In this document: positions 33,347 to 43,646 of the stretch, piece by piece
Layout: each line of letters begins with the position of its first letter
How positions within the stretch are numbered: position 1 is the stretch's first letter
Source of the DNA: Diogma glabrata
Taxonomy: Eukaryota > Arthropoda > Insecta > Diptera > Cylindrotomidae
Assembly (NCBI GenBank): GCA_963693315.1
Contig: OY856188.1
Span: 266,471,114-266,535,113, forward strand
Length of the DNA: 64,000 nt
Direction: 5' to 3'
Notes under the pieces: generated by a model
The model's database searches: none
What the model was told of the DNA's origin: nothing
Seen by the model: only the letters and a program-made list of their open reading frames with translations
Program-made: the position numbers and the translations under genes

Positions 33347-34546
33347 ATGAGTTCCTCCCACCCAGTATTTCGATGCAAATCCAGGTTCAAATGTAATTTA
33401 TGCAAACGAAGGCATAACTCATTATTGCATATCGAAGAATCTGAACTGAAGGAACAAGTCAACGCTAATATTTCGAACACTGTTGAAGTTCCGGTTAGTT
33501 GTAAAATGGGAACACTAAATAATAAGGCGACTACAAACGACCAAATCAATAACACTAAACATATAATTTTAACAACATTATTACCAACCGCGGTTGTAAA
33601 GGTGAAGGATGCTAGCGGGGAATACCAATTATGTAGAGTACTCTTGGACTCTGGATCGCAACTGTCGTTTATGACAGAATCGTGCATTCAAAGACTACGG
33701 CTTCCTCGAGTGAATGATAGGCTATCAGTTTCAGGAATAGGTGCTACGAATACTATCAATTCTAGAGGAAGAACTGATATTGAAATCACTTCACGATTTG
33801 ACGCTTTAAAATGTATTGAATTTTCTGTTTATATTTTATCGAAAATAACGTCAAATTTGCCAACTGTTGAATTTGATAAAGACAATTGGAATTTTATTAA
33901 GGAAATAGATCTGGCGGATGCCGAATTTAATGTACCAAAGCCGATTGACATTTTAATTGGATCCGATCAGATATTTAGAATTCTTAAAGGCGATCAGATT
34001 GTGCGAGATAAGTACCCCATTGCTCAATATACATTATTTGGTTGGGTTTTGGCTGGTGGATTTCATAACAATTCTACATCTCATAATCTAATGTCAGCTA
34101 TTAATATGCATGTTGAAACTGATATCGATCGCAGCTTAACAAAATTTTGGGAAAGTGAGGAAGTTCCAAGCGCTGAAATTTGGAACACCGAAGAGAAGGA
34201 ATGTGAAAATCATTTTCAGAAAAACGTATCCAAGGACCACGGAAAATATATTGTTCGACTTCCTTTCAAAAATGAGGAAATAAAAGTGGGAGATACTCTC
34301 GGATTGTCTGTTAAAAGGCTCAAAGCAATGGAGCGTCGTTTTGAGAAAGACGAAATATTTAAAACGTCTTACATTCAATTTATGAGAGAATATGACTATC
34401 TTGGGCATATGGTAGAGTTATTAGATTCAGAAATTGACATATATCCAAATAAAAGATTTTATCTACCACATCATGGAGTATCAAAGGAAACAAGTTCGAC
34501 AACAAAATTGCGTGTTCGGCCAAAATTGCTACAGGATCATCTCTAA
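33347..34546 (+). CDS. BEL pol, protease and RT N-terminal part
   Basis: It starts in a second cysteine-rich knuckle (RFKCNLCKRRHNSLLH). The retropepsin motif is LLDSGSQLSFM near 33645, followed by the long BEL protease-RT linker (IDILIGSDQIF; YTLFGWVLAGG). It closes with YPNKRFYLPHHGV, the RT N-terminus. The frame ends at 34546 because of a small frameshift near 34515; RT continues at 34558. The product processes the polyprotein. Confidence 0.85.
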   Translation: MSSSHPVFRCKSRFKCNLCKRRHNSLLHIEESELKEQVNANISNTVEVPVSCKMGTLNNKATTNDQINNTKHIILTTLLPTAVVKVKDASGEYQLCRVLLDSGSQLSFMTESCIQRLRLPRVNDRLSVSGIGATNTINSRGRTDIEITSRFDALKCIEFSVYILSKITSNLPTVEFDKDNWNFIKEIDLADAEFNVPKPIDILIGSDQIFRILKGDQIVRDKYPIAQYTLFGWVLAGGFHNNSTSHNLMSAINMHVETDIDRSLTKFWESEEVPSAEIWNTEEKECENHFQKNVSKDHGKYIVRLPFKNEEIKVGDTLGLSVKRLKAMERRFEKDEIFKTSYIQFMREYDYLGHMVELLDSEIDIYPNKRFYLPHHGVSKETSSTTKLRVRPKLLQDHL

Positions 34547-34557
34547 ATGATAATTTA

Positions 34558-35793
34558 ATGATAGGTCCAACTATACAACCTAGTTTATTGAATATTTTAC
34601 TGAGATTTAGAGTACATCGAATAGTGTTTACTGCCGATATCGAGAAGATGTATCGGCAGATTTTGGTCGATGAGAAAGATGTAAATTATCAAAAGATTGT
34701 ATGGCGGGAAAGTTGTAATAGTCCTATCAAACATTATAAACTTTGCACGGTTACCTACGGAACTGCTTGTGCTCCTTTTTTGGCAACTCGAGTCTTACAA
34801 CAAGTTGCAAGTGATACTAGAAAGGATCATCCAGATATATCGAAGATAATTGAAGAAGACTTTTATGTTGACGATCTGTTTCCTGGGGCAGAATCTGAAG
34901 AAATGGCGCTAACATTAAAGAAAAATTTAGTACAAACTTTAGCGAACGTTGGTTTTAATTTGAGAAAATGGTCCTCAAATTCTACAAATCTGCTGCAATC
35001 AATTCCAGAAAAGGACAAAGAAGGTGGGATAATTGAAATTGGAGAAGATACTATAAAAATTCTTGGGTTACAGTGGCAACCTGCAGCAGACGACTTTGGC
35101 TTTAGAATTCAGCTTGATGAAAAACCCTTAATCACAAAACGGACAATTCTTTCAGAAGCGGCTCGAATTATCGACCCATTAGGATGGCTGTCTCCAACTA
35201 CCATAATGATAAAAATATTTTTTCAAGAATTGTGGTTATTAAATCTCGAATGGGATGATAACCTCCCAAATCCGCTACGAGAAAATTGGTTGAAATTACG
35301 AAATCAAATTGAAGATCTGCAGCAAACCAAAATTCCGCGGTGGTTAAATACGAAAGGCGGAACCATCGAATTTCACGGATTTTCAGATGCATCCGAGAAG
35401 GCAATTGCAGCAGTTGTATATTGTAGAGTAGCTCAAGAAGATGGGACCTATGCAGTAAATATTGTTGCTGCAAAGACAAAGGTGGCACCAATTCAACAAG
35501 TATCACTCCCGAGACTGGAACTTTGTGGAGCAGCACTGTTGGCAAAACTGTTAAATGTCGTAAAAGAACCAATGAAAGTAGAAAACCAAAATATATTTGC
35601 ATGGACTGACTCTACCATCGTGCTATCATGGCTTTCATCACACCCCAGTCGATGGAAAACATATGTGGCCAATCGAGTGGGCCAAGTTTTAAGGATTACG
35701 TCCAGAAATCAGTGGAATCATGTGCGTGCAATATCCCAGCAGATTGTTCGTCGGGCGTGCAATATCCCAGCGGTATACTTCCGTCGGTCTTAA
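34558..35793 (+). CDS. BEL reverse transcriptase-RNase H
   Basis: RT motifs are FTADIEKMYRQILV (first catalytic Asp), TYGTACAPFLATRVL and EDFYVDDLFPG (YVDD box near 34865). The RNase H-like segment starts at FHGFSDASEKAIAAVVYC, with a second Asp in FAWTDSTIVLSWL. The end is scrambled by a local duplication of GCGTGCAATATCCCAGC (35726 and 35754), which shifts the frame into the integrase part. Confidence 0.88.
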   Translation: MIGPTIQPSLLNILLRFRVHRIVFTADIEKMYRQILVDEKDVNYQKIVWRESCNSPIKHYKLCTVTYGTACAPFLATRVLQQVASDTRKDHPDISKIIEEDFYVDDLFPGAESEEMALTLKKNLVQTLANVGFNLRKWSSNSTNLLQSIPEKDKEGGIIEIGEDTIKILGLQWQPAADDFGFRIQLDEKPLITKRTILSEAARIIDPLGWLSPTTIMIKIFFQELWLLNLEWDDNLPNPLRENWLKLRNQIEDLQQTKIPRWLNTKGGTIEFHGFSDASEKAIAAVVYCRVAQEDGTYAVNIVAAKTKVAPIQQVSLPRLELCGAALLAKLLNVVKEPMKVENQNIFAWTDSTIVLSWLSSHPSRWKTYVANRVGQVLRITSRNQWNHVRAISQQIVRRACNIPAVYFRRS

Positions 35794-37286
35794 AATCGCA
35801 CGCGTTATGGTGGCATGGTCCGTTGTGGCTTTCGCAATCTAGGTTTAAATGGCCTATAGTCAACATTCAAGAAGAAGAACAACAAGGATTTCTAGAAAAA
35901 GAAAGAATTTCAAAGTCAGTTTTAATTGTAAAACCAAGTTACACAATTTACGATGAAATCTCATCAACAATTTCATCATACAATAAGATGATTCGAGTTC
36001 TGGCGTGGATTAATCGGTTCATACACAATTATTGCTGTAAAAAGAAAGATCGCGTAAAAACCAATCTAACCTCAACTGATCTTAAAGATGCAACTATAAA
36101 ACTGATTAGATATATTCAAGGTCAACATTATTCTGATGAAATTAAATTATTAAGAGGTGAAAACTCGGAAACAATGACAAGCAGTCTTAAGATGTTGTCA
36201 CCGATACTCGATGGAAATGGAATAATGAGGGTAGGTGGTAGAATTCAAAATTCTGCGGTACCGTTTGAAGTGAAACATCCCATAATATTGCCGGGCAATA
36301 ATAAAATCGTAGTAAAGATGATTATTGAAGAACATAAAAGAAATTTCCATGCTGGTGCTAGTTTACTATTTAATACACTTCGGCAGCGACATTGGATAGT
36401 TGGGTGTAGAAATGCTGTTAGGCGAATTATCCACAACTGTGTTATTTGTACGCGCTTCCAGAAAAACGTTATCAAACAACAAATGGGATCACTACCGGAA
36501 GCGAGAGTAGAATATGAGAGACCATTCCTGAAAACTGGCATTGATTATGCAGGTCCAATTATGGTGAAAAATTCAAGGGGCAGAGGACAGCTGTCACACA
36601 GAGCATATACATATAGCAATCTTTGTCTGTATGAGCACCAAGGCGATACACATAGAATTGGTCAACGAATTAACTTCGGAGTCATTCTTAGGGGCATTAA
36701 GGAGATTTGTTTCTCGAAGGGGAATATGCACTGATATGTTCAGTGATAATGGTTCCAATTTTATTGGGGCCAATAGAATATTATTATAATTTTTTTAATT
36801 TCTCAAACTTAATAATAATAAAATTTCTTCATCTCTGTTGAAGGAACACATAAACTGGCATTTTATTCCACCAGCAGCTCCACATTTTGGAGGAATATGG
36901 GAATCTGCGGTAAAATCAATGAAGTTCCATTTGAGAAGAGTTGTTGGCAATTCAATTTTAACGTTTGAGGAGATGTCAACTTTGTTATCACAAATAGAAG
37001 CAATTCTAAATTCTCGACCGATTTGGGACTTCAAAAACGAAATAAATGGCGGACGAAAAAGGAAAATCTTAAGGTCGATGATATAGTAATAGTCAAGGAA
37101 GAAAACTTACCACCGACGAAATGGATGTTGGGCAAAACTGTGGATGTTCATACTGGAAATGATGGATTAGTACGTGTCGCATCAATTAAGGTCTCATCTG
37201 GAATTAAACGGCCAGTTAGTAAACTATGTTTACTACCAGTTGAAGTAATTCAAGGCGGCCGGGATGATTCGGCACAACAAAAATAA
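35767..37286 (+). pseudogene. BEL integrase
   Basis: The zinc-binding domain (HRNFHAGASLLFNTLRQRHW, CVICTRF) and core GIDYAGPIMV (Asp) are in the frame starting 35628. Frame breaks follow near 36590 and 36730. [11 protein letters not shown] carries the second Asp, and [12 protein letters not shown] the Glu. An internal deletion after NSRPI (37020) removes part of the C-terminal domain. The last module (LPPTKWMLGKTVDVH) runs 22 nt into the 3' LTR before its stop. Confidence 0.85.
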
Positions 37287-37715
37287 GTCAACTGAATCCT
37301 GGCAAATATCACTTTCTATTTGCTTATTTGTTATGTCAAAATTTTAACGTATTATTATATAACTGTCTGTAATTGATTTTCTATTTAATTTGTTGTGATC
37401 ACAGGGTTATTTTAAAATTGCTTAATGTTAGTTACAAATTTAAAAACCGGATCAATGATAATAAAATTAAAAATAATAAAATCTGTATAAATATATAATT
37501 CATTCCCTTTTCAAGTGTAATGTTGTGCACATCAAATTAACAAATATTAAAATTAGCTTTTGTATTTAAATAAATTATAATTTGTTGTAAAACTTTGTCA
37601 GTGTTTTTAATTATTGTTAGTGTTTAAATATTCGTGATCATTTTTCTTGGGGAATAAAAAATATAAAGGAACATCATTCAACTCAATCAACCAACTCAAA
37701 TTTCCAGCGTAATCA
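37265..37715 (+). repeat. 3' LTR of the BEL element (intact, 451 bp)
   Basis: TGATTCGGCACAACAAAA to CCAGCGTAATCA, followed by CCTGT. It is uninterrupted and serves as the reference for the two insertions in the 5' LTR. Confidence 0.9.
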
Positions 37716-38097
37716 CCTGTATCTGTACATCTCTGCCAACTGAATATTGCTCGGTTTGTAATCTTTGGGCAAATTTGGCTTTCGGAAGCGCATTAGGCGC
37801 ATTATACAGCCAGAATTACTTGAGAACCATGTACAATCAACTCTTCAGGAGACAAACCAATTTCATTGAATTTCTTTGCATGCAAAACAAGATCTGGGTA
37901 TTTCTGGAATGTAAATTAATAAATTTGACTTTTCCTTGACCGAAAGTTGGCGATACCGTATCGTATCCTGTGATGGCATGGAGCAATATGATATTTTCCA
38001 AGACGTACGTTGTGTCATCTAAACTCTTAGAAGAGTATATTTCTTCAGGTTTATTAGGTCGAGCGGGTTTCAGGACGAAAACTTCAGAATCTGATGG
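37716..38097 (-). pseudogene. XPG/CXC transposon protein, middle part
   Basis: The minus strand begins PSDSEVFVLKPARPNKPEE at the Copia junction, then HAITGYDTVSPTFGQGK near 37925-37975. The latter resembles the helix-two-turn-helix GCDY..GIG region of FEN1/XPG nucleases. A frameshift near 37805 separates this from RYRMYLTAV at the BEL junction. The sequence is otherwise open, so decay is light. Confidence 0.65.
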
Positions 38098-38207
38098 TGT
38101 TGGAACTACAATTTGTCGTAATTGTCGCAATTGTCGTAACTCAGCAGCTTGCGTATATATTAGTACTATAATTATATTGTAATCTATTACCTTTTTACCT
38201 CTCAACA
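38098..38207 (+). repeat. 5' LTR of Copia, internally deleted
   Basis: It matches the 3' LTR up to ATTACCTTTT and then jumps to TACCTCTCAACA, losing 117 bp. The lost segment would include most of the downstream LTR sequence. Confidence 0.85.
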
Positions 38208-38367
38208 TGTTATGGGCCCAGGCACAGGAATGTCTGGTTAATTGTTTGCCGTATACAAGGAAAATAGGATATTAATTGTTCTGGAAGAAACATGTTATTA
38301 TTTTTTGTTACACGTGTTAAATAAAATATTGTACAGAACAAAACTTGTGATTAATCGGAAGTGACAA

Positions 38368-40947
38368 ATGTCTATGGAAATCGAAAAACATCGAATACCA
38401 TTATTTGATGGAACAAATTTTGGGAACTGGAAGTTTCGAATGGAAACATTATTGAATGAATTAGATCTCTTGTCATACGTGGAAATGTCGTACGTTGACA
38501 TGGTTGACGACTCTGAAAAATATGAATCAGAAAAGGAAAAACAGCTACAGGTTTTTGCAAAAGTGGACAGAAAATGCAAGTCACAACTAATCCAAAGAAT
38601 TGCTGACAGTCATCTGGAATATGTCAAGGATAGAGATACAGCCTATGATGTATGGTGTTCTCTCTGTGAAACTTTTGAGAGAAAAGGTATTGCTAGCCAG
38701 TTATTATTGCGCAAAAGGCTGTTATTAATAAAATTTAATGCAATAAATGATACATTGGCAGATCATTTTCTAAAGTTTGATAAATTAGTAAGAGAATTGA
38801 AGTCAACCGGTGCTACTATGGAAGAATCAGATATAGTATGTCCCCTTTTATTAACAATGCCAACGGAATATGATGTGGTGGTGACGGCAATTGAAACATT
38901 GTCACTGGATGTGTTGTCTGTCAGCTTTGTGAAAAACCGCTTAATGGATGAGGAGAATAAAAGGAAAAATGTTAACAGTATAAAACGTTCGGTTGCACCA
39001 TCAAGTGCTTTTCAGTTTACCGATAATAGTTCTATGGACATAAAGAAAAATTTTAGTTCTTCTAAACTTCAATGCCATAGATGCGGAAAATTAGGGGATA
39101 AGAGAAAACAATGCTTTGTGAAATTGTCCAATAATTATTCGAAAAATAATTCGAGAAATTCGGCAAACGTTGCTGGTAGTTCCAAAACTGACAATGCTGA
39201 AAACAATAATGTGGAACAAGGTAGTTTTGCTTTTATAGCTCCACGTGAAAATGATTTATCAGATAATATTTCATGGTTTTTGGATTCAGGAGCAACGGAA
39301 CATTTAGTAAACAATAATATTGTACTAAATAATTTAAGAAAATTAGAAAAACCAATTGAAATTAAAGTAGCAAAATCAGGTGTGTACCTTGTGGCAAATG
39401 AAATTGGAGATTTAAATGTGTTCAGTTATATAATTGGTGCACCAATTTCAATTCATATTAAGAACATTTTATCAGTATCTGGCCTTCAACATAATTTGTT
39501 ATCAGTACAAAAGTTGGAAATGAGTGGCTATCGAATAATATTTGAAAATTCAAAAGGTACCATTTACAAGGGAAATAAAATAATTGCTGAGGCACAACGA
39601 AACATTTGCCAATTATATGTTTTAAAATTCTCGGTGAGAAGAGCATTACTAAGTGCTGTTCCAGATAACAGTATACAATTGTGGCATAAACGGTTAGGAC
39701 ATCTTAATTACGAAAGTGTTAGAAAATTTTTATCGCAAATTGATGGAATGAAAATAGGTAATTGTGAAATTCCGAAAGAAAAATGCATTCAATGCATAGA
39801 AGGTAAACAGGTAAAATTATCTCATAATAAAACTCGAGTTCGTGCTAAGAGACCACTTAAGCTTGACCACAGTGATTTATGTGGTAAAATTTCGCCAGAA
39901 TCATATGATGGTAAGAAATATGTACTTACATTTATTGATGATTTTACACATTTTACTGTAGCATATACAATGGAAACTAAAACGGAAGTTTTGCATTATT
40001 TTAAACTGTATTATGCAATGGCTACGGCTCATTTTAATTTAAAACTTAGTAGATTCCGGTGTGATAATGGAAGAGAGTACATATCGAACGAAATAAAAGA
40101 TTTTTTTGAAGAAAAAGGAATTCAATTTGAATTTACAATTAGATATACTCCGGAACAGAATGGAGTAGCTGAGCGAATGAATCGCACTCTTATTGAAAAA
40201 GGACGATGTATGATTTTAAACTGTAAACTTGGCAAAAGTTTTTGGTCAGAAGCTATATTAGCTGCAGTTTATTTAACCAATAGAAGTCCTACTTCTGCTT
40301 TAGATGGAAAAATTCCATCCTGGTTGTGGTACAATGTAAAACCTAATCCTGATAAATTTAAAGTTTTTGGTTGTGTCGCTTATCTCCTTATTCCTAAGGA
40401 ATTGAGATGTGGCAAATTTGAAAGTAAGACAACAAAATGTTATTTCATCGGTTATTGTCCCAATGGTTATAGATTATGGAATCCTGAACAACAAAAGGTG
40501 ATTTTGGGAAGAAATGTTATCTTTGATGAAGATAAATTCGGTTTTGAAAATAGTACTAGTGAAGATTGGTTAAGTGACAATAATACAACAAATTTTAACA
40601 GAGATGTTGTAACTGAAAATAATGGAATAGAAAATAATGTGAATATTCAAGAAAGTTGTGAAAATGATAACGAAAATTTAATTGATGAATCAAATAATTC
40701 ACAGCCTACAGGAAGACCAATTAGAAATGTTAAGAAACCAAAATATTTAGAGGATTATGCAGTAATGGCACTTCATGCTGAAACTTATGAAGATGAAGTA
40801 CCTGAAAGTTTCGATGAAATTAGTACAAGACACGATAAAAAGGAGTGGGAGCATGCAATTCAAGAAGAATTAGATGCTTTGTTAGAAAACAAAACCTTGA
40901 TATATGTTTCAAAACCAACAAATGCAAAATTAATCGATAGTAAATAG
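38368..40947 (+). CDS. Copia gag-protease-integrase ORF
   Basis: 859 codons from ATG 38368. Gag begins KHRIPLFDGTNFGNWKFRME; the zinc knuckle is CHRCGKLGDKRKQC, with Asp replacing the usual His. The retropepsin site is WFLDSGATEHLV (near 39280). Integrase has the HHCC finger (LWHKRLGHLN...CIQC), DHSDLCG, RCDNGREY and PEQNGVAERMNRT for the D-D-E triad. It stops at TAG 40945-40947 inside KLIDSK*, where Copia RT normally has Trp (KW.FKIKRD). The same frame continues after the stop, so one nonsense change separates it from RT. Confidence 0.92.
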   Translation: MSMEIEKHRIPLFDGTNFGNWKFRMETLLNELDLLSYVEMSYVDMVDDSEKYESEKEKQLQVFAKVDRKCKSQLIQRIADSHLEYVKDRDTAYDVWCSLCETFERKGIASQLLLRKRLLLIKFNAINDTLADHFLKFDKLVRELKSTGATMEESDIVCPLLLTMPTEYDVVVTAIETLSLDVLSVSFVKNRLMDEENKRKNVNSIKRSVAPSSAFQFTDNSSMDIKKNFSSSKLQCHRCGKLGDKRKQCFVKLSNNYSKNNSRNSANVAGSSKTDNAENNNVEQGSFAFIAPRENDLSDNISWFLDSGATEHLVNNNIVLNNLRKLEKPIEIKVAKSGVYLVANEIGDLNVFSYIIGAPISIHIKNILSVSGLQHNLLSVQKLEMSGYRIIFENSKGTIYKGNKIIAEAQRNICQLYVLKFSVRRALLSAVPDNSIQLWHKRLGHLNYESVRKFLSQIDGMKIGNCEIPKEKCIQCIEGKQVKLSHNKTRVRAKRPLKLDHSDLCGKISPESYDGKKYVLTFIDDFTHFTVAYTMETKTEVLHYFKLYYAMATAHFNLKLSRFRCDNGREYISNEIKDFFEEKGIQFEFTIRYTPEQNGVAERMNRTLIEKGRCMILNCKLGKSFWSEAILAAVYLTNRSPTSALDGKIPSWLWYNVKPNPDKFKVFGCVAYLLIPKELRCGKFESKTTKCYFIGYCPNGYRLWNPEQQKVILGRNVIFDEDKFGFENSTSEDWLSDNNTTNFNRDVVTENNGIENNVNIQESCENDNENLIDESNNSQPTGRPIRNVKKPKYLEDYAVMALHAETYEDEVPESFDEISTRHDKKEWEHAIQEELDALLENKTLIYVSKPTNAKLIDSK

Positions 40948-42290
40948 ATTTTTAAAATCAAGCGTGATACTGAAGGAAATGTGGAAAGACTTAAGGCAAG
41001 ATTAGTGATTAAAGGGTTGTCACAAAGAAAAGGCTATGATTACGATGAAACGTATGCACCAGTTGCTCGTCTTACGACATTGAGAACTTTATTGTCTATA
41101 ACATGCAAGGAAAATTTATTTCTTCAGCAACTCGATGAAAAAAATGCATTTCTGCATGGAAATTTAAAAGAAAATATATTCATGAATATTCCTGATGGTA
41201 TTGAAAATAAAGATGGTTTAGTTTGTAAACTAAATAAAACTTTGTACGGTTTGAAACAAGCTCCAAGAGAGTGGAATCAAGTTTTTGAGTTTTGTCAAAG
41301 ATCTTGGTATGGAACAGTCAAACGTAGATAGGTGTTTATATATTGGAACAGTAAAAATTTATTTGCTGATATATGTGGATGATATTTTGGTTGCTGGTAA
41401 TGATAAATCAAGAATTGAAGAATTAAAGAATAGCTTCAAAGTACGTTTTAAAATGAGAGATTTGGGACAACCTCAAACATTTCTTGGAATTAATATCGAA
41501 AGGACATGCACAGAAATTCGTTTAAATCAACAAATATACATTCAAAATTTATTAAAGAAATTTAATATGCAAGATTGTAAATCAATCAATACACCTTTGG
41601 AAATTAATTTTAATTTAGATACTGAAAATGAAGAAGTAGATTATACAAAGCCATGTCGGGAGTTGATAGGTTGTCTAATGTACATCATGTTAGCAACTAG
41701 ACCGGATCTAAGTGCTGCAGTTAATTATCTTAGTCGACATCAGAGTAAACCAACAGAAAATCTCTGGAAATGCTTGAAACGGGTTTTGAGGTATATTAAG
41801 GGTACATCAGATTTTTATATATGCTACGAACAAAATAATGAAAATGTTTTGGTCGGATATGCTAACGCAGATTGTGGTAGTGGAAAAGACCGAAAATCAA
41901 CTTCGGGATATGTATTGAAAGTTTTTGGGAACGTAGTGTGCTGGGCAACAAAGAGACAAAATTGTGTTTCTCTTTCTTCAACAGAGGCAGAATATCTAGC
42001 TTCAGTTGCAGAATTATTTTGTCTGAAGAACTTGTTGGATGATCTTACTATTAAGATCGAAAATCCAATTAAGATATTTGAAGATAACGAGTCATGCATT
42101 CATTTATTAAGTAAATGGGAGAAGACTCAAACATATTGATTGGAAATATAATTTCATCCGTGATGCAGCTGAAAAGAAGGAAATTGATGTTGTCTACTTG
42201 CCTACAGATGATCAAATTGCAGATTTGCTAACTAAACGTTTATCAACTAAACAACATAACAAACTTCGAACATTGATGGGTGTTATTTCA
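40948..42290 (+). pseudogene. Copia reverse transcriptase-RNase H, frameshifted
   Basis: The same frame as the upstream ORF gives RLKARLVIKGLSQRKGYDYD and ETYAPVARLTTLRTLL, then a shift near 41290 moves to the frame with LLIYVDDILVAGND (YVDD box near 41375). RNase H has STEAEYLASVAELF. A second shift near 42118 precedes HIDWKYNFIRDAAEKKEID and the C-terminal DLLTKRLSTKQH. Two single-base-type shifts plus the upstream TAG are the only damage, so the copy is fairly young. Confidence 0.88.
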
Positions 42291-42314
42291 GCAGCAGCGT
42301 CAATTGAGGAGGGG

Positions 42315-42541
42315 TGTTGGAACTACAATTTGTCGTAATGGCAACTCAGCCTTATCTATATATTAGTACTATAATTATATTGTAATCTATTACCTTTTTG
42401 TTTTTGATCTGTCATTCTCTTAATCTAATTCAATAAGTTGAAACACGAAGTTTTGTATAAGATATTTTTATTATAAAATAAATTGTTATTTTAATTTATT
42501 ATTTCTAACAAATAATTAATCTAATTCACTACCTCTCAACC
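42315..42541 (+). repeat. 3' LTR of Copia (227 bp)
   Basis: TGTTGGAACTACAATTTGTC to ACTACCTCTCAACC, then GATGG. It holds the segment missing from the 5' LTR. Confidence 0.88.
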
Positions 42542-42546
42542 GATGG

Positions 42547-42570
42547 AGTTAGGGCAGCTACTAATACTAC
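42547..42570 (-). pseudogene. 24-bp island of the XPG/CXC gene between Copia and Gypsy
   Basis: On the minus strand it reads VVLVAALT and joins in frame to DTDI on one side (after the Gypsy is removed) and PSDSEVF on the other (after Copia). The two retroelements inserted only 24 bp apart. Confidence 0.75.
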
Positions 42571-42947
42571 TGTAATGTAGTGACATCTTGTTTTTTATGT
42601 ATAAACTAAAGTTGTTAATTTATATACTATAAATAAATAAACACCCTGTTTCGTTTTGGTATTAAAGTAAAATACACGCCATTTTATTCTTTATAACTTT
42701 TTCCTATTTAATGAAGTAATTAATTATCTTGCGTGCTTATACGACACACACAAGCTGGCGACGAGTGAATAAGGATTTTATTTAATTAATTATTTTAACC
42801 TAACAACTTTTTTATTGCAAAATTTAATTGTAAAAAAAAAAGTATTTTTTTTGATTCGTCATCATCGTATTGCAAAAAGTTCATCGCATTTTTTTACTGC
42901 CAGTGATTTTCATATTACAAATTTTATTGTATTTTTTTGTCGTCAAA

Positions 42948-43646
42948 ATGTCATCAACTTTTTGTGGAAAACTTCTAGAATTGAATGAAAATGATGATTT
43001 TACGATTTTCAAAGAAAGATTAGAGCAACATTTTATTGCCATTGAATTAGACGACGAAGATCGCAAGGCGGGGATTTTGATGACTGTGATTGCAGATAAT
43101 GTGTACAAAAATCTTAGAAATTTATGTTTTCCTAAAAATCCATCGCAGATTCTATACAAGAATTTTTGTAAAATTTTATCCGAATTTTATACACCGCAAG
43201 TTTCAATTTTTGCGGAAAGGAAAAAGTTTTTTGAAGCAAGCAAATCGAGTTCTGAATCAGTTGCTGAATGGATGTCTCGGTTAAAAAAGTTAGCTACAAA
43301 TTGTAAGTTTGACAATTATTTATCGAACGTGTTGGTTGATAAATTTGTCACCGGTCTAAATCCAGGACCAATTTTGGATCGATGTTTAGAGGAAGACGGT
43401 GAGGTTACAATTGATTGTATTTTTAAAATCGCTTTGAGAAAAGAGACGTCGATTGTAACAAAACAGTCAACATGTGAAATTAATAAAATTAAATTTAATA
43501 AGCCTGCAACAAACAACAAGTCCGAAAGTTCGTGTTATGCTTGTGGTAAAACTAACCACAATTTTGCTTTTTGTAAATTTAAAAAACATAAATGCAAGAA
43601 ATGTCAGAAATTTGGACATTCAGAAATGACGAAATTACAAAGTTAG
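42948..43646 (+). CDS. Gypsy A gag
   Basis: ATG 42948 is chosen because MSSTFCGKLLELNENDDF matches the start of the related gag at 61698 (MSQFFGKIEQFEPNDDF). The product has the Ty3-type capsid (WMSRLKKLATNCKFDNYL; LVDKFVTGL) and a first zinc knuckle CYACGKTNHNFAFC. The second knuckle is cut off (CKKCQKFGHSE, then a junction). The sequence then enters RT in another frame: the protease region is gone. Confidence 0.88.
   Translation: MSSTFCGKLLELNENDDFTIFKERLEQHFIAIELDDEDRKAGILMTVIADNVYKNLRNLCFPKNPSQILYKNFCKILSEFYTPQVSIFAERKKFFEASKSSSESVAEWMSRLKKLATNCKFDNYLSNVLVDKFVTGLNPGPILDRCLEEDGEVTIDCIFKIALRKETSIVTKQSTCEINKIKFNKPATNNKSESSCYACGKTNHNFAFCKFKKHKCKKCQKFGHSEMTKLQS

Larger units (their letters stand above)
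29645..37715 (+). mobile_element. BEL/Pao LTR retrotransposon with nested insertions, TSD CCTGT
   Basis: LTRs begin TGATTCGGC and end GTAATCA (TGATT..AATCA inverted ends). Perfect 5-bp duplications CCTGT stand at 29640-29644 and 37716-37720. The 3' LTR (37265-37715) is 451 bp; the 5' LTR is stretched to 2337 bp by two insertions. A primer-binding site starts at 31983 (TGGTCCTTCGAAGCCG). The order is gag, zinc knuckles, protease, RT, RNase H, integrase. All genes are broken. It sits in the XPG/CXC gene, antisense to it. Confidence 0.92.
38098..42541 (+). mobile_element. Ty1/Copia LTR retrotransposon, TSD GATGG
   Basis: Flanked by GATGG at 38093-38097 and 42542-42546. LTRs start TGTTGGAACTAC; the left (38098-38207, 110 bp) ends CAACA and the right (42315-42541, 227 bp) ends CAACC. 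The left LTR lacks 117 bp present in the right. The primer-binding site GTTATGGGCCCAGGC (38209 on) is the Copia initiator tRNA-Met type. A purine tract GAGGAGGGG precedes the 3' LTR. It is inserted in the XPG/CXC gene, antisense. Confidence 0.93.
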
